64,000 nt of DNA from Ensifer aridi (GTDB taxonomy: Bacteria; Pseudomonadota; Alphaproteobacteria; Rhizobiales; Rhizobiaceae), in NCBI RefSeq assembly GCF_002078505.1, contig NZ_LUAV01000004.1, forward strand, positions 450,567 through 514,566, written 5' to 3'. The translations under genes were made by a program, and so were the position numbers. Below the pieces are notes generated by a model that was given only the letters and a program-made list of their open reading frames with translations, was not told the origin of the DNA and did no database searches. Shown piece by piece: positions 16,777 to 25,692 of this stretch. Numbering within the stretch: position 1 is the stretch's first letter; every line of letters starts with the position of its first letter.

Positions 16777-17415
16777 ATGCGTACGCTCACCACCACCCTC
16801 ATGGCCTCGGCCATGGCTCTCGTTGCCTTCCAGGCCGCCCACGCCGCAGATGCGGTTGACGAAGTCCCGGCCGCCCCGGCTGCCGAATACACCGAACCGG
16901 CAGTCAAGAACTGGTCCGGCGCCTATGTCGGCGGCACGGTAAACTGGCACCATGGCGAGGCCGATGCGACCGGCGGCAACACCTCCGCCGGCTTCGGCGG
17001 TGGTCTCTATGGCGGCTACAACGTTCAGAACGGCCAGATGGTCTACGGCGGTGAAGCCGACGTCAACTATGCCGGCAACGACTCCCATTCCAGCGGGCGC
17101 CGCGTCAAGCAGGGCGTCAACGGCTCGGTCCGCGGCCGCGTCGGCGTCGACCTCAATCCGGTGCTGGTCTACGGCACGGCAGGTGTTGCCCTTGGTAATG
17201 CCGAGCTTAAGACGCCCGCAGGTTCCGACGACAAGACCCTCGTCGGCTGGACGGCCGGTGTCGGCGCCGAAACCTTCGTCACCGACAACATCACAGCGCG
17301 TGCCGAATACCGTTACACGGACTACGCTTCCAAGGACTTCCGCACCGGCGGCACGACCGTCTCCTCCGGTTACGACGAGCACAGCGTCCGTCTCGGTATG
17401 GGCGTCAAGTTCTGA
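16777..17415 (+). CDS. Outer-membrane beta-barrel protein (Omp25/31-like)
   Basis: A 212-residue protein with a signal peptide (TTTLMASAMALVAFQAAHA) followed by an eight-stranded barrel. Markers are WSGAYVGGTVNWHHGE, GGGLYGGYNVQNGQMVYGGEADVNYAG, VRGRVGVDLNPVLVYGTAGVALG, ITARAEYRYTDYASKDF and a C-terminal beta strand ending in phenylalanine (HSVRLGMGVKF), the signal for BAM-dependent insertion. It belongs to the rhizobial/Brucella family of small outer-membrane porin-like proteins (Omp25/Omp31/RopB type). AAAGGAG precedes the ATG at ideal spacing. A strong terminator follows. Confidence 0.87.
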   Translation: MRTLTTTLMASAMALVAFQAAHAADAVDEVPAAPAAEYTEPAVKNWSGAYVGGTVNWHHGEADATGGNTSAGFGGGLYGGYNVQNGQMVYGGEADVNYAGNDSHSSGRRVKQGVNGSVRGRVGVDLNPVLVYGTAGVALGNAELKTPAGSDDKTLVGWTAGVGAETFVTDNITARAEYRYTDYASKDFRTGGTTVSSGYDEHSVRLGMGVKF

Positions 17416-17433
17416 TCCGGACAACGGGATCGC

Positions 17434-17464
17434 AAAAAAAGGCCGGGGCGACCCGGCCTTTTTT
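17434..17464. terminator. Bidirectional terminator
   Basis: A run of A, then GGCCGGG (17441-17447), loop gcga, CCCGGCC (17452-17458) and TTTTTT. It serves both the outer-membrane protein gene and the facing GST gene. Confidence 0.92.
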
Positions 17465-17480
17465 CATGGCGTAAGTTTTT

Positions 17481-18071
17481 TCACGCCTTGAACTTCGAAT
17501 AGTCGGGAAAATGCTTCTCAAACTTGGCAGGCCACTTCTCGAGCTGCGGCCGCCCGTTCTGCCATTCGCCGGCAAAGCGCAGCTCGATGTAGCGCAGCAT
17601 GGCTGCCAGCGCGAAGTGGCCGGCATTGAGTTTGCCGCTTGTCTTGGGCAGGTTCGCGTTGAGATAATCGAGCCCCCGCTCCACCTTTTCCCATTGCCGG
17701 TCGATCCAGGGCTGATGCACCTTCTCCGGCGGATGGAAGCGTTTCTCGTAGACGATCGCAAGCAGACTGTCGCAAATGCCGTCGCAGAGCGCCTCGAAGA
17801 TCTCGACCTTGGTGCGCTTTGCCGGGCTCTTCGGGTAGAGTTTGCCCTTCGCTTCGCGGTCGATGAAGTGCATGATCGCCCGGCTGTCGTAGATCGCCTG
17901 GCCGTCCGCGGCGATCAGCGTCGGGATCTTGCCGAGCGGGTTGCTCTCGATCAGCTCCGGCGGATTGGCGTTGGTGTCGGTCAGAACACTCTCGGCGGCG
18001 AGACCGACGTGATGGGCGGCCATGCGGACCTTGTTCGAATAGGGGGAGGCGGGCGAGTAGAGTATCTTCAT
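17481..18071 (-). CDS. Glutathione S-transferase family protein
   Basis: A 196-residue GST. The thioredoxin-like half has MKILYSPASPYSNKVRMAAHHVGL, PLGKIPTLIAADGQAIYDSRAIMHFID (cis-proline and the SR glutathione site), and a helical C-terminal half with GHFALAAMLRYIELRF. SPASPYS at the active-site position is typical of bacterial GSTs with YfcF/YibF-like sequences. The start ATG 18071 has GGAAAG seven bases upstream. It lies 17 bases downstream of the RNase T2 gene, so probably in the same transcript. Confidence 0.87.
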   Translation of the reverse strand: MKILYSPASPYSNKVRMAAHHVGLAAESVLTDTNANPPELIESNPLGKIPTLIAADGQAIYDSRAIMHFIDREAKGKLYPKSPAKRTKVEIFEALCDGICDSLLAIVYEKRFHPPEKVHQPWIDRQWEKVERGLDYLNANLPKTSGKLNAGHFALAAMLRYIELRFAGEWQNGRPQLEKWPAKFEKHFPDYSKFKA

Positions 18072-18088
18072 CCTGTGTCTTTCCGTTG

Positions 18089-18835
18089 TCATGGTGCGGC
18101 AGGCAGCAAGACCGTGTCTCGCCTGCAGGCTTGGCGATCCACTTCAGGGCAGGCCCGGAAGTTCAGTTCCTTATCGAAGCAGATTCTGATTTCTTCAAGC
18201 AGCATGCCTTCGCAGGTAACAGCGATCGTCTCCCGTGTCATTCCGGGATTTTTCGCAGCGAAGGCGGCCTCGATCGCCGATACGGCGAGGTCGCGGCGTC
18301 CGCCGGACGCCAATTCGGGAGGGATGGAAACCCTCTCTCGGGCTGCGCGCGTAACTGCGAAATAGTCGCGCTGACTGAGCCCGGAGCAGCTGCCGTGCTT
18401 GCGCCACTGATGGCCGATCAGGCCCATCGACGGAATGAGATCGAAATATTGCCGCCCGAGCGATTCGGGCACGCGGTCCGGTTGGCGGGTAGCGCAATAT
18501 CCCGGATAGCCGTTTTCATTTTGAGGCCAGAGCCCGTGCACGATCAGCCCGTGATCATTGCCGGCTTCGCATTGATCGGATTTCCCCTTCGGGTCATTCG
18601 CGCCGCACCAGGTCGGCGACCAGGAGAGGGAAAGGACATAGAAATCGAAACCCGTCCCGACGGGGACGGTTGTTTTGGCCACCGCTGCCGGGCTATCGCC
18701 GCTGGAATTCGACGCTGCGTTCCTGCCGTCTTCATTGCTGCAGCCGACGATCGTGAGAAGGACGACGATTGCCGGCGGCAGCTTGTCCGCCACGATCAAC
18801 GAAGCGAAGCGCAATTCGCGCCGTACACATACCAC
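18089..18835 (-). CDS. Ribonuclease T2 family protein
   Basis: A 248-residue secreted RNase. Both catalytic segments are present: HGLWPQ (about residue 97) and WRKHGSCSG (about residue 142), each with the active-site histidine, plus the LSLSWSPTWC lead-in. Such enzymes cleave RNA through 2',3'-cyclic phosphates and act outside the cytoplasm. The N-terminus is hydrophobic with a lipobox-like VVLLTIVGC, so it may be a lipoprotein. Eight or more cysteines suggest disulfides. The start is uncertain: ATG 18835 overlaps the upstream gene by 40 bp and lacks a clear ribosome-binding site; GTG 18793 is an alternative. Confidence 0.87.
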   Translation of the reverse strand: MVCVRRELRFASLIVADKLPPAIVVLLTIVGCSNEDGRNAASNSSGDSPAAVAKTTVPVGTGFDFYVLSLSWSPTWCGANDPKGKSDQCEAGNDHGLIVHGLWPQNENGYPGYCATRQPDRVPESLGRQYFDLIPSMGLIGHQWRKHGSCSGLSQRDYFAVTRAARERVSIPPELASGGRRDLAVSAIEAAFAAKNPGMTRETIAVTCEGMLLEEIRICFDKELNFRACPEVDRQACRRDTVLLPAAP

Positions 18836-19239
18836 GGGTCAAGGCCACCGATGCAGAACTCGATACTCCTGCCGACACCGGCGAAGCCCCAGGGTCGCTC
18901 GATCAGATACCAGAGCGGGCGCCGCACGCCGTCCGTAGTCACTGCCGTTCCGTAGCAATATTCGCGTTCCACGAGATGCGTGTAGTCGCGTGGCTCGTAT
19001 CGACTGAGACCCATGTCGCGGATCTCGGCGATCGCGATGTTCGCGTGAAGATAGTTGGCCGCCTTGTAGTCAAAGCGCCGGGTAATGAAGCCGAGCACGG
19101 AGGGCTCGCCGCAAACGCCAATATCGTAGGTTGGTTTGACGACGGCAGGCTCGGCAAAGTCAGCGGCCGCGGCGCTGCTGACCGCACCGGCGGCGAGGGA
19201 AAGCGAGGTCAGAAGCATTGCGGCAAGCTTGCAAGTCAT
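18796..19239 (-). CDS. Small secreted cysteine-containing protein
   Basis: A 147-residue protein with a signal peptide (CKLAAMLLTSLSLAAGAVSSAAA) and a mature part bearing four cysteines: VCGEPSVLG, REYCYGTAV, IEFCIGGL and NCASLR at the end, suggesting two disulfides. The segments YLHANIAIAEIRDMGLSRYEPRDYTHLVEREYCYGTA and RRPLWYLIERPWGFAG are reminiscent of uncharacterised rhizobial periplasmic proteins. I know no function. ATG 19239 is chosen because GGGAG lies eight bases before it. It overlaps the RNase T2 start region, which links the two secreted proteins. Confidence 0.72.
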   Translation of the reverse strand: MTCKLAAMLLTSLSLAAGAVSSAAAADFAEPAVVKPTYDIGVCGEPSVLGFITRRFDYKAANYLHANIAIAEIRDMGLSRYEPRDYTHLVEREYCYGTAVTTDGVRRPLWYLIERPWGFAGVGRSIEFCIGGLDPWYVYGANCASLR

Positions 19240-19299
19240 GGCCATCTCCCTGAATCGTATGGAGAGATTGAGGCTAGCAGGCCTGATCCGTCAAGGCCC

Positions 19300-20160
19300 T
19301 CAGTTGAGAGGTGTCTCACCGCGCAGCCAGAAGGAGCGTGCCGACGCGAAACGATCCTGGGCCAGCCGTCCCTTCAGGAATGGTAGGAGGATATCGAGTT
19401 CGCGCTTCAGCGTATAGGGTGGGTTGACGACGATCAGGCCCGATCCTGCGAGCCCCGTGACGTCCCGGTCGCTGCGCACCGAAAGTTCGGCGCAGAGCAT
19501 TTTCGGGATTTCCAATGCCTTCAGCGCCTCATGAAAATTCTTGATCGGTGCGCCCTTCTTCAGCGGATACCAGAGGCAGTAGATGCCGCCGGCGAAGCGG
19601 CGATGAGCCTTCGCTAACCCCTCGACCAGCCGCTCATATTCCCCTTCGACCTCGAAGGGCGGGTCGACGAGAACGAGGCCGCGCTTTTCCTTGGGCGGCA
19701 GATGAGCGCCGAGCGCCAGCCAGCCGTCGAGCCGGGTGATTCGGCTCTGGAAATCGCCTTCGAACAGCCGGTGCAGTGTTTCGTAATCCTCGGCATGCAG
19801 CTCCATGGCCGATAGCCGGTCCTGCGGACGAAACAGCATGCGGACAAGCTTCGGAGAACCCGGATAGAGCGTAAGTCCTCCGGCCGGATTAAGATCGCGA
19901 ACGGCCGAGAGATAGGGCGCAAGGATTTCGGCGACAGGTGCGGGAAGCTCGGCCTCGATCAGCCGGCCGATGCCCTCGCGCCACTCGCCGGTCTTCTGCG
20001 CTTCCTCGCTCGAAAGATCATAGAGCCCGATCCCAGCATGGGTGTCGAGCACACGGAAGGCCTTATCCTTCTGCTTGAGATAAGTGACGAGCCGTGCCAG
20101 CACCGCGTGCTTCAACACGTCGGCAAAGTTGCCCGCGTGGTAGATATGACGATAGTTCAT
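19300..20160 (-). CDS. rlmJ: 23S rRNA (adenine-2030 N6) methyltransferase
   Basis: A 286-residue SAM-dependent methyltransferase that modifies A2030 of 23S rRNA. The start MNYRHIYHAGNFADVLKHAVLARLV is diagnostic for RlmJ (formerly YhiR/ComJ). LDTHAGIGLYDL is the SAM-binding motif and VLVDPPFE carries the DPPF/Y catalytic motif of N6-adenine methyltransferases. Length fits the family. It heads a minus-strand run followed by the small secreted protein, RNase T2 and GST genes. Confidence 0.93.
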   Translation of the reverse strand: MNYRHIYHAGNFADVLKHAVLARLVTYLKQKDKAFRVLDTHAGIGLYDLSSEEAQKTGEWREGIGRLIEAELPAPVAEILAPYLSAVRDLNPAGGLTLYPGSPKLVRMLFRPQDRLSAMELHAEDYETLHRLFEGDFQSRITRLDGWLALGAHLPPKEKRGLVLVDPPFEVEGEYERLVEGLAKAHRRFAGGIYCLWYPLKKGAPIKNFHEALKALEIPKMLCAELSVRSDRDVTGLAGSGLIVVNPPYTLKRELDILLPFLKGRLAQDRFASARSFWLRGETPLN

Positions 20161-20246
20161 AAGAGCCGCCGATGGCTGCGATCAATTGTTTCGATGGATG
20201 GCGAATGGGGCTTTGAGCCTATTTAGGGATGCCATATAGAAAAGCC

Positions 20247-22361
20247 ATGAACGTTGCGAGCCCAATCAAAGCAGAAAAATCGATCGGCCATTCGGTCTGT
20301 CCGCATGACTGTCCGTCGGCCTGTGCGCTGGAAGTCGACCTGACAGCGGAGGGCCGGATCGGCCGCGTGCGCGGCGCCGCCGCAAACAGCTACACGGCCG
20401 GCGTCATCTGCGCCAAGGTGGCGCGCTATGCCGAGCGCATCTATCATCCCGGAAGGCTGATGGTGCCGCAGCGTCGCGTCGGCGCGAAGGGCGAGGGGAA
20501 CTGGCAGGAGATTTCCTGGGAGGTGGCGCTCGACGAGATCGCCGACCAGTTCCTCAAGGCCGAGCAGAAGCACGGCTCGGAGGCGGTCTGGCCCTATTTC
20601 TATGCGGGCACGATGGGACAGGTGCAGCGCGATTCGATCGAGCGGCTACGTCACGCCAAACGCTATTCCGGCTTCTTCGGCTCGATCTGCACCAACATGG
20701 CCTGGACCGGCTTTACCATGGCGACCGGAGCCTTGCGCGGTCCGGATCCGCGCGAAATGGCCAAGGCCGATTGCGTGGTGATTTGGGGTACCAATGCGGT
20801 GGCCACCCAGGTCAACGTGATGACGCATGCGGTGAAGGCGCGCAAGGAGCGCGGCGCCAAGATCGTCGTCATCGACATCTACGACAACCCGACCGTCAAG
20901 CAGGCCGATATGAGCCTGGTCCTGAAGCCCGGAACCGATGCGGCGCTCGCCTGCGCCGTCATGCACATCGCCTTCCGCGACGGCTATGCCGACCGGGACT
21001 ACATGGCGAAATTCGCCGACGATCCAGCCGGTCTCGAGGCGCATCTGAAGACCCGCGGTCCGGAGTGGGCTTCCGCCATCACCGGCCTCGCGGTCGAGGA
21101 GATCGAAGCCTTCGCCAAGCTCGTTGGCACCACGCCCAGGACCTACTTTCGTCTCGGTTACGGTTTCACCCGGCAGCGCAACGGCTCCGTGGCGATCCAC
21201 GCCGCCGCTTGCGTTCCGACCGTGCTCGGCTCCTGGAATCATGAGGGCGGCGGCGCCTTCCATTCCAACAACGACATCTTCAAGCTGGACAAGCGTGAGC
21301 TCGTCGGCACCGCTTTGCACGATCCCGGCGTGCGCATGCTCGACCAGTCGCAGATCGGCCGCGTCTTGACCGGCGACGCCGAAGCGCTGCGCCATCGCGG
21401 CCCGGTGACGGCACTGCTCATCCAGAACACCAATCCGGTCAATGTCGCGCCGGAGCAGCGGCTGGTGAAGCAGGGCTTTCTGCGCGACGATCTCTTTGTC
21501 GCCGTGCACGAACAGTTCATGACCGATACCGCGCAGCTTGCGGATATCGTCCTGCCGGCCACCATGTTCCTGGAGCATGACGATCTCTATCGCGGCGGCG
21601 GCCATCAGCACATCCTCATCGGCCCGAAGATCGTCGAGCCGCCGCCGACGGTGCGCACCAACCTCTTCGTCATAGAGGAACTGGCAAAACGTCTCGGCAT
21701 AGCCGACCGTCCAGGCTTCGGCCTGACGGAACGGCAGCATATCGACCGGCTGCTCGCCAATTACGGAATCGGCTATGAGGAGATGAAAGAGCGGAAATGG
21801 CTCGATTGCCAACCGGCTTTCGAGGAGGCGCACTTTGTCAATGGCTTCGGCCATCCGGACGGCAAGTTCCGCTTCAAGGCGGATTGGACCGGCACGCCGG
21901 CGCCCAACCGGCCGCCGCAGTCGATGGGGCTGCAGGGGCCGCACGGCCGTCTTCCCCAGTTCCCCGATCATGTCGAACTGATCGAGGTGACGGATGAGCG
22001 CCATCCGTTCCGTCTGGCGACCTCGCCCGCCCGCTCCTTCCTCAATTCGACCTTCTCCGAAACCCCGTCCTCGATCGAGAAGGAGGGCCGGCCCGAGGTC
22101 ATGGTCCATGCGGAGGATGCCGCCGAACTCGGCATTGTCGACGGCGATATCGTAAGGCTCGGCAACGAGCGCGGTGAGATCCGCCTGCATGCGAAAATCG
22201 GCGGCGGCGCCCGCCGGGGCGTCGTCATCGCCGAAGGGCTTTGGCCGAACGGCGCCCATCTCGACGGCGAAGGGATAAACGTCTTGACCGGAGCCGACGC
22301 CGTCGCGCCCTATGGCGGCGCGGCGTTCCACGACAACCGGGTTTGGATAAGCCGGGCGTGA
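20247..22361 (+). CDS. Molybdopterin bis-MGD oxidoreductase, DMSO reductase family
   Basis: A roughly 704-residue molybdoenzyme. The N-terminus has a [4Fe-4S] motif CPHDCPSAC, then ICAK 27 residues later. The chain continues with YFYAGTMGQVQRDSIERL, VVIWGTNAVATQVNVM, GYGFTRQRNGS and a C-terminal cofactor-binding domain (EVMVHAEDAAELGIVDGDIVRL). There is no signal peptide, so it is cytoplasmic. It resembles formate-dehydrogenase-like or polysulfide/thiosulfate-reductase-like catalytic subunits, but no electron-transfer or membrane partner is adjacent, and the substrate cannot be told. ATG 20229 would add six residues. moaD and moaE lie 8 kb away. Confidence 0.85.
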   Translation: MNVASPIKAEKSIGHSVCPHDCPSACALEVDLTAEGRIGRVRGAAANSYTAGVICAKVARYAERIYHPGRLMVPQRRVGAKGEGNWQEISWEVALDEIADQFLKAEQKHGSEAVWPYFYAGTMGQVQRDSIERLRHAKRYSGFFGSICTNMAWTGFTMATGALRGPDPREMAKADCVVIWGTNAVATQVNVMTHAVKARKERGAKIVVIDIYDNPTVKQADMSLVLKPGTDAALACAVMHIAFRDGYADRDYMAKFADDPAGLEAHLKTRGPEWASAITGLAVEEIEAFAKLVGTTPRTYFRLGYGFTRQRNGSVAIHAAACVPTVLGSWNHEGGGAFHSNNDIFKLDKRELVGTALHDPGVRMLDQSQIGRVLTGDAEALRHRGPVTALLIQNTNPVNVAPEQRLVKQGFLRDDLFVAVHEQFMTDTAQLADIVLPATMFLEHDDLYRGGGHQHILIGPKIVEPPPTVRTNLFVIEELAKRLGIADRPGFGLTERQHIDRLLANYGIGYEEMKERKWLDCQPAFEEAHFVNGFGHPDGKFRFKADWTGTPAPNRPPQSMGLQGPHGRLPQFPDHVELIEVTDERHPFRLATSPARSFLNSTFSETPSSIEKEGRPEVMVHAEDAAELGIVDGDIVRLGNERGEIRLHAKIGGGARRGVVIAEGLWPNGAHLDGEGINVLTGADAVAPYGGAAFHDNRVWISRA

Positions 22362-22390
22362 CTACGCCCATCCTCGAACAAGGATTACCA

Positions 22391-22987
22391 ATGACGAAAT
22401 CCGTCGACTCGCGCTGTCGGATCATCGATCGCCGAACGCTCTGGAATGGCTTCATTAATCTTGAGCAGATCACCCTTGAACAACAGATGTCCGACGGCAG
22501 CACTGTGCGGCTCGTGCGCGAGGTGCACGACCACGGCCGCGCGGCGACGATCCTGCTCTTCGATCCGGAGCGGCAGGTGGTCGTTCTCGTCCGCCAGCTC
22601 CGCATCCCGGTCTTCATGCAGGGGGAGCCTGCGTATCTCATCGAAACGCCGGCCGGCCTTCTCGATGGCGAGGAGCCGGAAGTCGCGATCTGCCGTGAAG
22701 CCATGGAGGAGACCGGCTACCGCATCGAAAGCGCCATGCATCTCTTCGACGCCTATATGAGCCCCGGCGCGATAACAGAGCGCACAAGCTTCTTCCTCGG
22801 CCGCATCGACATCTCCAAGAAGGTGGCCGCCGGCGGCGGACTTGCCCATGAGGGTGAGGACATCGAAGTGCTGGAAATTCCCTTCGAGGAGGCCGTCGCC
22901 ATGATCGGTACCGGCGAGATTTGCGACGCCAAGACCATCATGCTCCTGCAATGGGCGATGTTGAACCGTACCGCGCTTGCAGCTTAA
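22391..22987 (+). CDS. nudK: NUDIX hydrolase, GDP-mannose pyrophosphatase type
   Basis: A 198-residue NUDIX enzyme. The box reads AGLLDGEEPEVAICREAMEETGY: the leading Gly is Ala, as in nucleoside diphosphate-sugar hydrolases, with REAMEETG intact. SRCRIIDRRTLWNGFINLEQITLEQ at the N-terminus and MSPGAITERTSFFLGRIDIS match NudK, which splits GDP-mannose into mannose-1-phosphate and GMP. That substrate is inferred from family resemblance. It follows the molybdoenzyme gene by 29 bases and may be co-transcribed. Confidence 0.85.
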   Translation: MTKSVDSRCRIIDRRTLWNGFINLEQITLEQQMSDGSTVRLVREVHDHGRAATILLFDPERQVVVLVRQLRIPVFMQGEPAYLIETPAGLLDGEEPEVAICREAMEETGYRIESAMHLFDAYMSPGAITERTSFFLGRIDISKKVAAGGGLAHEGEDIEVLEIPFEEAVAMIGTGEICDAKTIMLLQWAMLNRTALAA

Positions 22988-23082
22988 CCCTTTGAAACGA
23001 CGTACATTACCGATAATTCACTTTTTGTCAGGGCCGCACTACGCTAAACCGCTCGTGTCTTCTTCAACGGCACGGTCGAACC

Positions 23083-25692
23083 ATGGCGTCCTCTCCCTCT
23101 CATGAGATTGAAGCACAAGATCAACTGGTCGAGAGGGGATGGCGGCCGTTCCTGAGGCGCAACCAACGCTATCTTTCCGCCATCGGCACGCTGGTCGTGA
23201 TCGCGCTCTTCGGAGCCGCGATCTTTCATCTGACGGCAGAGGTGCAATATGAGGACGTCGTCTCGGCACTGGCCGGTACGAGCTGGCGTTCGGTGGCTGC
23301 GGCCATCCTGTTCACCGGCCTGAGTTTCCTGGCGCTCACTTTCTACGACGTCGGCGCTCTCGACTATATCCGGCGCAAGCTCCCCTATGCCGACGTCGCG
23401 CTGACGGCCGCCTGCGCCTATGCGGTCGGCAACACCGCCGGCTTCGGCCCGTTGAGCGGCGGCGCGATCCGATATCGATCCTATTCACGGCTCGGCCTCG
23501 AACCTGACGACATTGGCCGCGTCATCGCCTTCGTGACGCTCGCCTTCGGGCTGGGCCTCGCGGCCGTCACGTGTCTGAGCCTGCTTGCCGTCGGTGAGTA
23601 CGTCGCGCCGCTCACCGGCCTCGATGCGTTCTGGCTGCGCATAATAGCCGCCGTCGTGCTCGCCGGCTTGCTCGCGGTCCTGACAGCCGGGCGCAGCGGC
23701 CATGCGTTCAGCATCGGGCGCTTCACCCTGCGCCTGCCGGATTCCAGGACATCGTCGCGCCAGTTCCTGGTGACGGCGCTCGATCTTGCCTCATCCGCGA
23801 CTGTTCTTTATGTCCTCCTGCCGAGCGGAACGATCGGCTGGCCGGCTTTTCTTGCAATCTATTCGATTGCCGTCGGGCTCGGCGTGCTCAGCCACGTGCC
23901 TGCGGGGCTTGGTGTCTTCGAGACTGTGATCGTCGCGACCCTTGGGCATGCGGCCGATGTCGACGCGATCCTCGGCGCCCTCGTCCTCTACCGTCTGATC
24001 TATCACGTCCTGCCGCTCCTGGTCGCGCTCGTTGTGATCGTCGGGATCGAGCTGCGCCAGCTCGCCGGCCATCCGGCCGCGTCCAGCCTGCGCCGTGCCG
24101 GCGGCCGCATGACGCCGCTTCTGCTTGCCACGCTCGCACTGGTGCTTTCTCTCATGCTGGTGCTGTCGAGCGTGACGCCAACGCCGGACGAGAACCTGGC
24201 CTTCCTCGCGAACTATGTCTCTCTTCCGATCGTGGAAGGAGCGCATTTCCTCGCGAGCCTGCTCGGGCTGGCGCTCTTCATCGTGGCGCGAGGGCTGGCG
24301 CTGCGGCTTGATGGCGCCTGGTGGGCGGCGATCTTGATCGCGCTCGTGGCGCTCCTGCTTTCATTGGTGAAGGCGGTGGCGCTCGGAGAGGCCGGCATGC
24401 TCGCCTTCTTCCTTGTCGGACTGCTCGCGAGCCGCCGTCTCTTCGTTCGTCCGGCCTCGCTCTTCGGCCAAGCGTTGACGCTGCCCTGGCTTACTGCCCT
24501 CGGCGTCATCTGCCTCGGTGCCTTCGTCGTCCTGCTCTTCGTTTATCGCAACGTCGAATACAGCCACGAACTCTGGTGGCAGTTCGAATTCTCGGCGGAG
24601 GCTCCGCGTGGTCTTCGCGCGCTGCTAGGGGTGACGATCGGCGCGAGCGCGGTGGCGATCTGGAGTCTCATGCGTCCGGCCGCGACTGCGATCGCGCCTG
24701 CCTCCAACGAGGATATGGAGCGGGCGATCGCCATCCTTGAGGCCCAGGACGTGTCCGACGCCAATCTCGTGCGCATGGGTGACAAGAGCATCATGTTCTC
24801 TGCCGACGGCCGCGCCTTCATCATGTACGGCCGCTGGGGGCGCTCCTGGGTCGCGCTTTTCGATCCTGTCGGTCCGGTGGAAGCCTGGCCGGACCTCATC
24901 TGGCAGTTCATCGAGACGGCACGATCCAATGGCTGCCGGGCCGTCTTCTATCAGGTTTCGCCGCGCGGGCTTGCCTATTACGCCGATGCGGGCTTGAGGG
25001 CTTTCCGCCTCGGTGAGCTTGCAGAGGTTGATCTCACGCGCTTCGAGATGAAGGGCGGCAAATGGGCGACCCTGCGCCACCAGGTGAGCCGCGGCCAGCG
25101 CGATGGTCTGGAGTTCTCGGTGGTGGAGCCCGCGGACGTGCCGGCCATCCTCCCGGAACTCGCTGCCATTTCCGATGCCTGGCTTGCGCATCACAATGCT
25201 CGGGAGAAGGGCTTTTCGCTCGGCGCCTTCGATCCGCAATATCTCGTGACGCAGCCGGTCGCGATCCTTAAGTGCCAGGGGCGCATCGTCGCCTTCGCCA
25301 ACATCCTCCTCACGGGCACGAGGGAGGAGGGGTCGGTCGACCTCATGCGCTTTTCGCCGGAAGCGCCGAAGGGGTCGATGGACTTCCTGTTCGCGCAGCT
25401 CATGGAATACCTGAAGGCGCAAGGCTACCGGCGTTTCAATCTTGGCATGGCGCCGCTTTCCGGCATGTCCTCCCGCAGCACGGCGCCGGTCTGGGACCGC
25501 GCCGGCCGGACTTTCTACGAGCACGGCGAGCGTTTCTACAACTTCAAAGGTCTGCGCGCCTTCAAGTCGAAGTTCCACCCGCACTGGCAGCCGCGCTATC
25601 TGGCGGCGAGCGGCGGTCTCAATCCCATCCTCGCGCTCATGGACGCGACGTTCCTGATCGGCGGCGGCATCAAGGGAGTGATCAAGAAATGA
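23083..25692 (+). CDS. lpiA: Lysyl-phosphatidylglycerol synthase/flippase, MprF family
   Basis: An 869-residue membrane protein. The N-terminal two thirds contain about 14 hydrophobic segments (flippase part, with GNTAGFGPLSGGAIRYR and GLGVLSHVPAGLGVFETVIVATLG), and the C-terminal third (about 540-869) is the cytosolic aminoacyl-transferase domain (MYGRWGRSWVALFDPVG, RRFNLGMAPLSGM, YNFKGLRAFKSKFHPHWQPRYLA). It transfers lysine from lysyl-tRNA to phosphatidylglycerol and moves the product outward, reducing surface charge. In Sinorhizobium lpiA is induced by low pH and raises resistance to cationic peptides. Its TGA overlaps the acvB ATG (ATGA), so the two are translationally coupled. Confidence 0.94.
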   Translation: MASSPSHEIEAQDQLVERGWRPFLRRNQRYLSAIGTLVVIALFGAAIFHLTAEVQYEDVVSALAGTSWRSVAAAILFTGLSFLALTFYDVGALDYIRRKLPYADVALTAACAYAVGNTAGFGPLSGGAIRYRSYSRLGLEPDDIGRVIAFVTLAFGLGLAAVTCLSLLAVGEYVAPLTGLDAFWLRIIAAVVLAGLLAVLTAGRSGHAFSIGRFTLRLPDSRTSSRQFLVTALDLASSATVLYVLLPSGTIGWPAFLAIYSIAVGLGVLSHVPAGLGVFETVIVATLGHAADVDAILGALVLYRLIYHVLPLLVALVVIVGIELRQLAGHPAASSLRRAGGRMTPLLLATLALVLSLMLVLSSVTPTPDENLAFLANYVSLPIVEGAHFLASLLGLALFIVARGLALRLDGAWWAAILIALVALLLSLVKAVALGEAGMLAFFLVGLLASRRLFVRPASLFGQALTLPWLTALGVICLGAFVVLLFVYRNVEYSHELWWQFEFSAEAPRGLRALLGVTIGASAVAIWSLMRPAATAIAPASNEDMERAIAILEAQDVSDANLVRMGDKSIMFSADGRAFIMYGRWGRSWVALFDPVGPVEAWPDLIWQFIETARSNGCRAVFYQVSPRGLAYYADAGLRAFRLGELAEVDLTRFEMKGGKWATLRHQVSRGQRDGLEFSVVEPADVPAILPELAAISDAWLAHHNAREKGFSLGAFDPQYLVTQPVAILKCQGRIVAFANILLTGTREEGSVDLMRFSPEAPKGSMDFLFAQLMEYLKAQGYRRFNLGMAPLSGMSSRSTAPVWDRAGRTFYEHGERFYNFKGLRAFKSKFHPHWQPRYLAASGGLNPILALMDATFLIGGGIKGVIKK

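Noticed and set aside
20646..22331. 561-codon open frame on the minus strand opposite the molybdoenzyme
   Set aside because: The plus-strand product has the iron-sulfur and cofactor motifs; the antisense product has no fold-like features.
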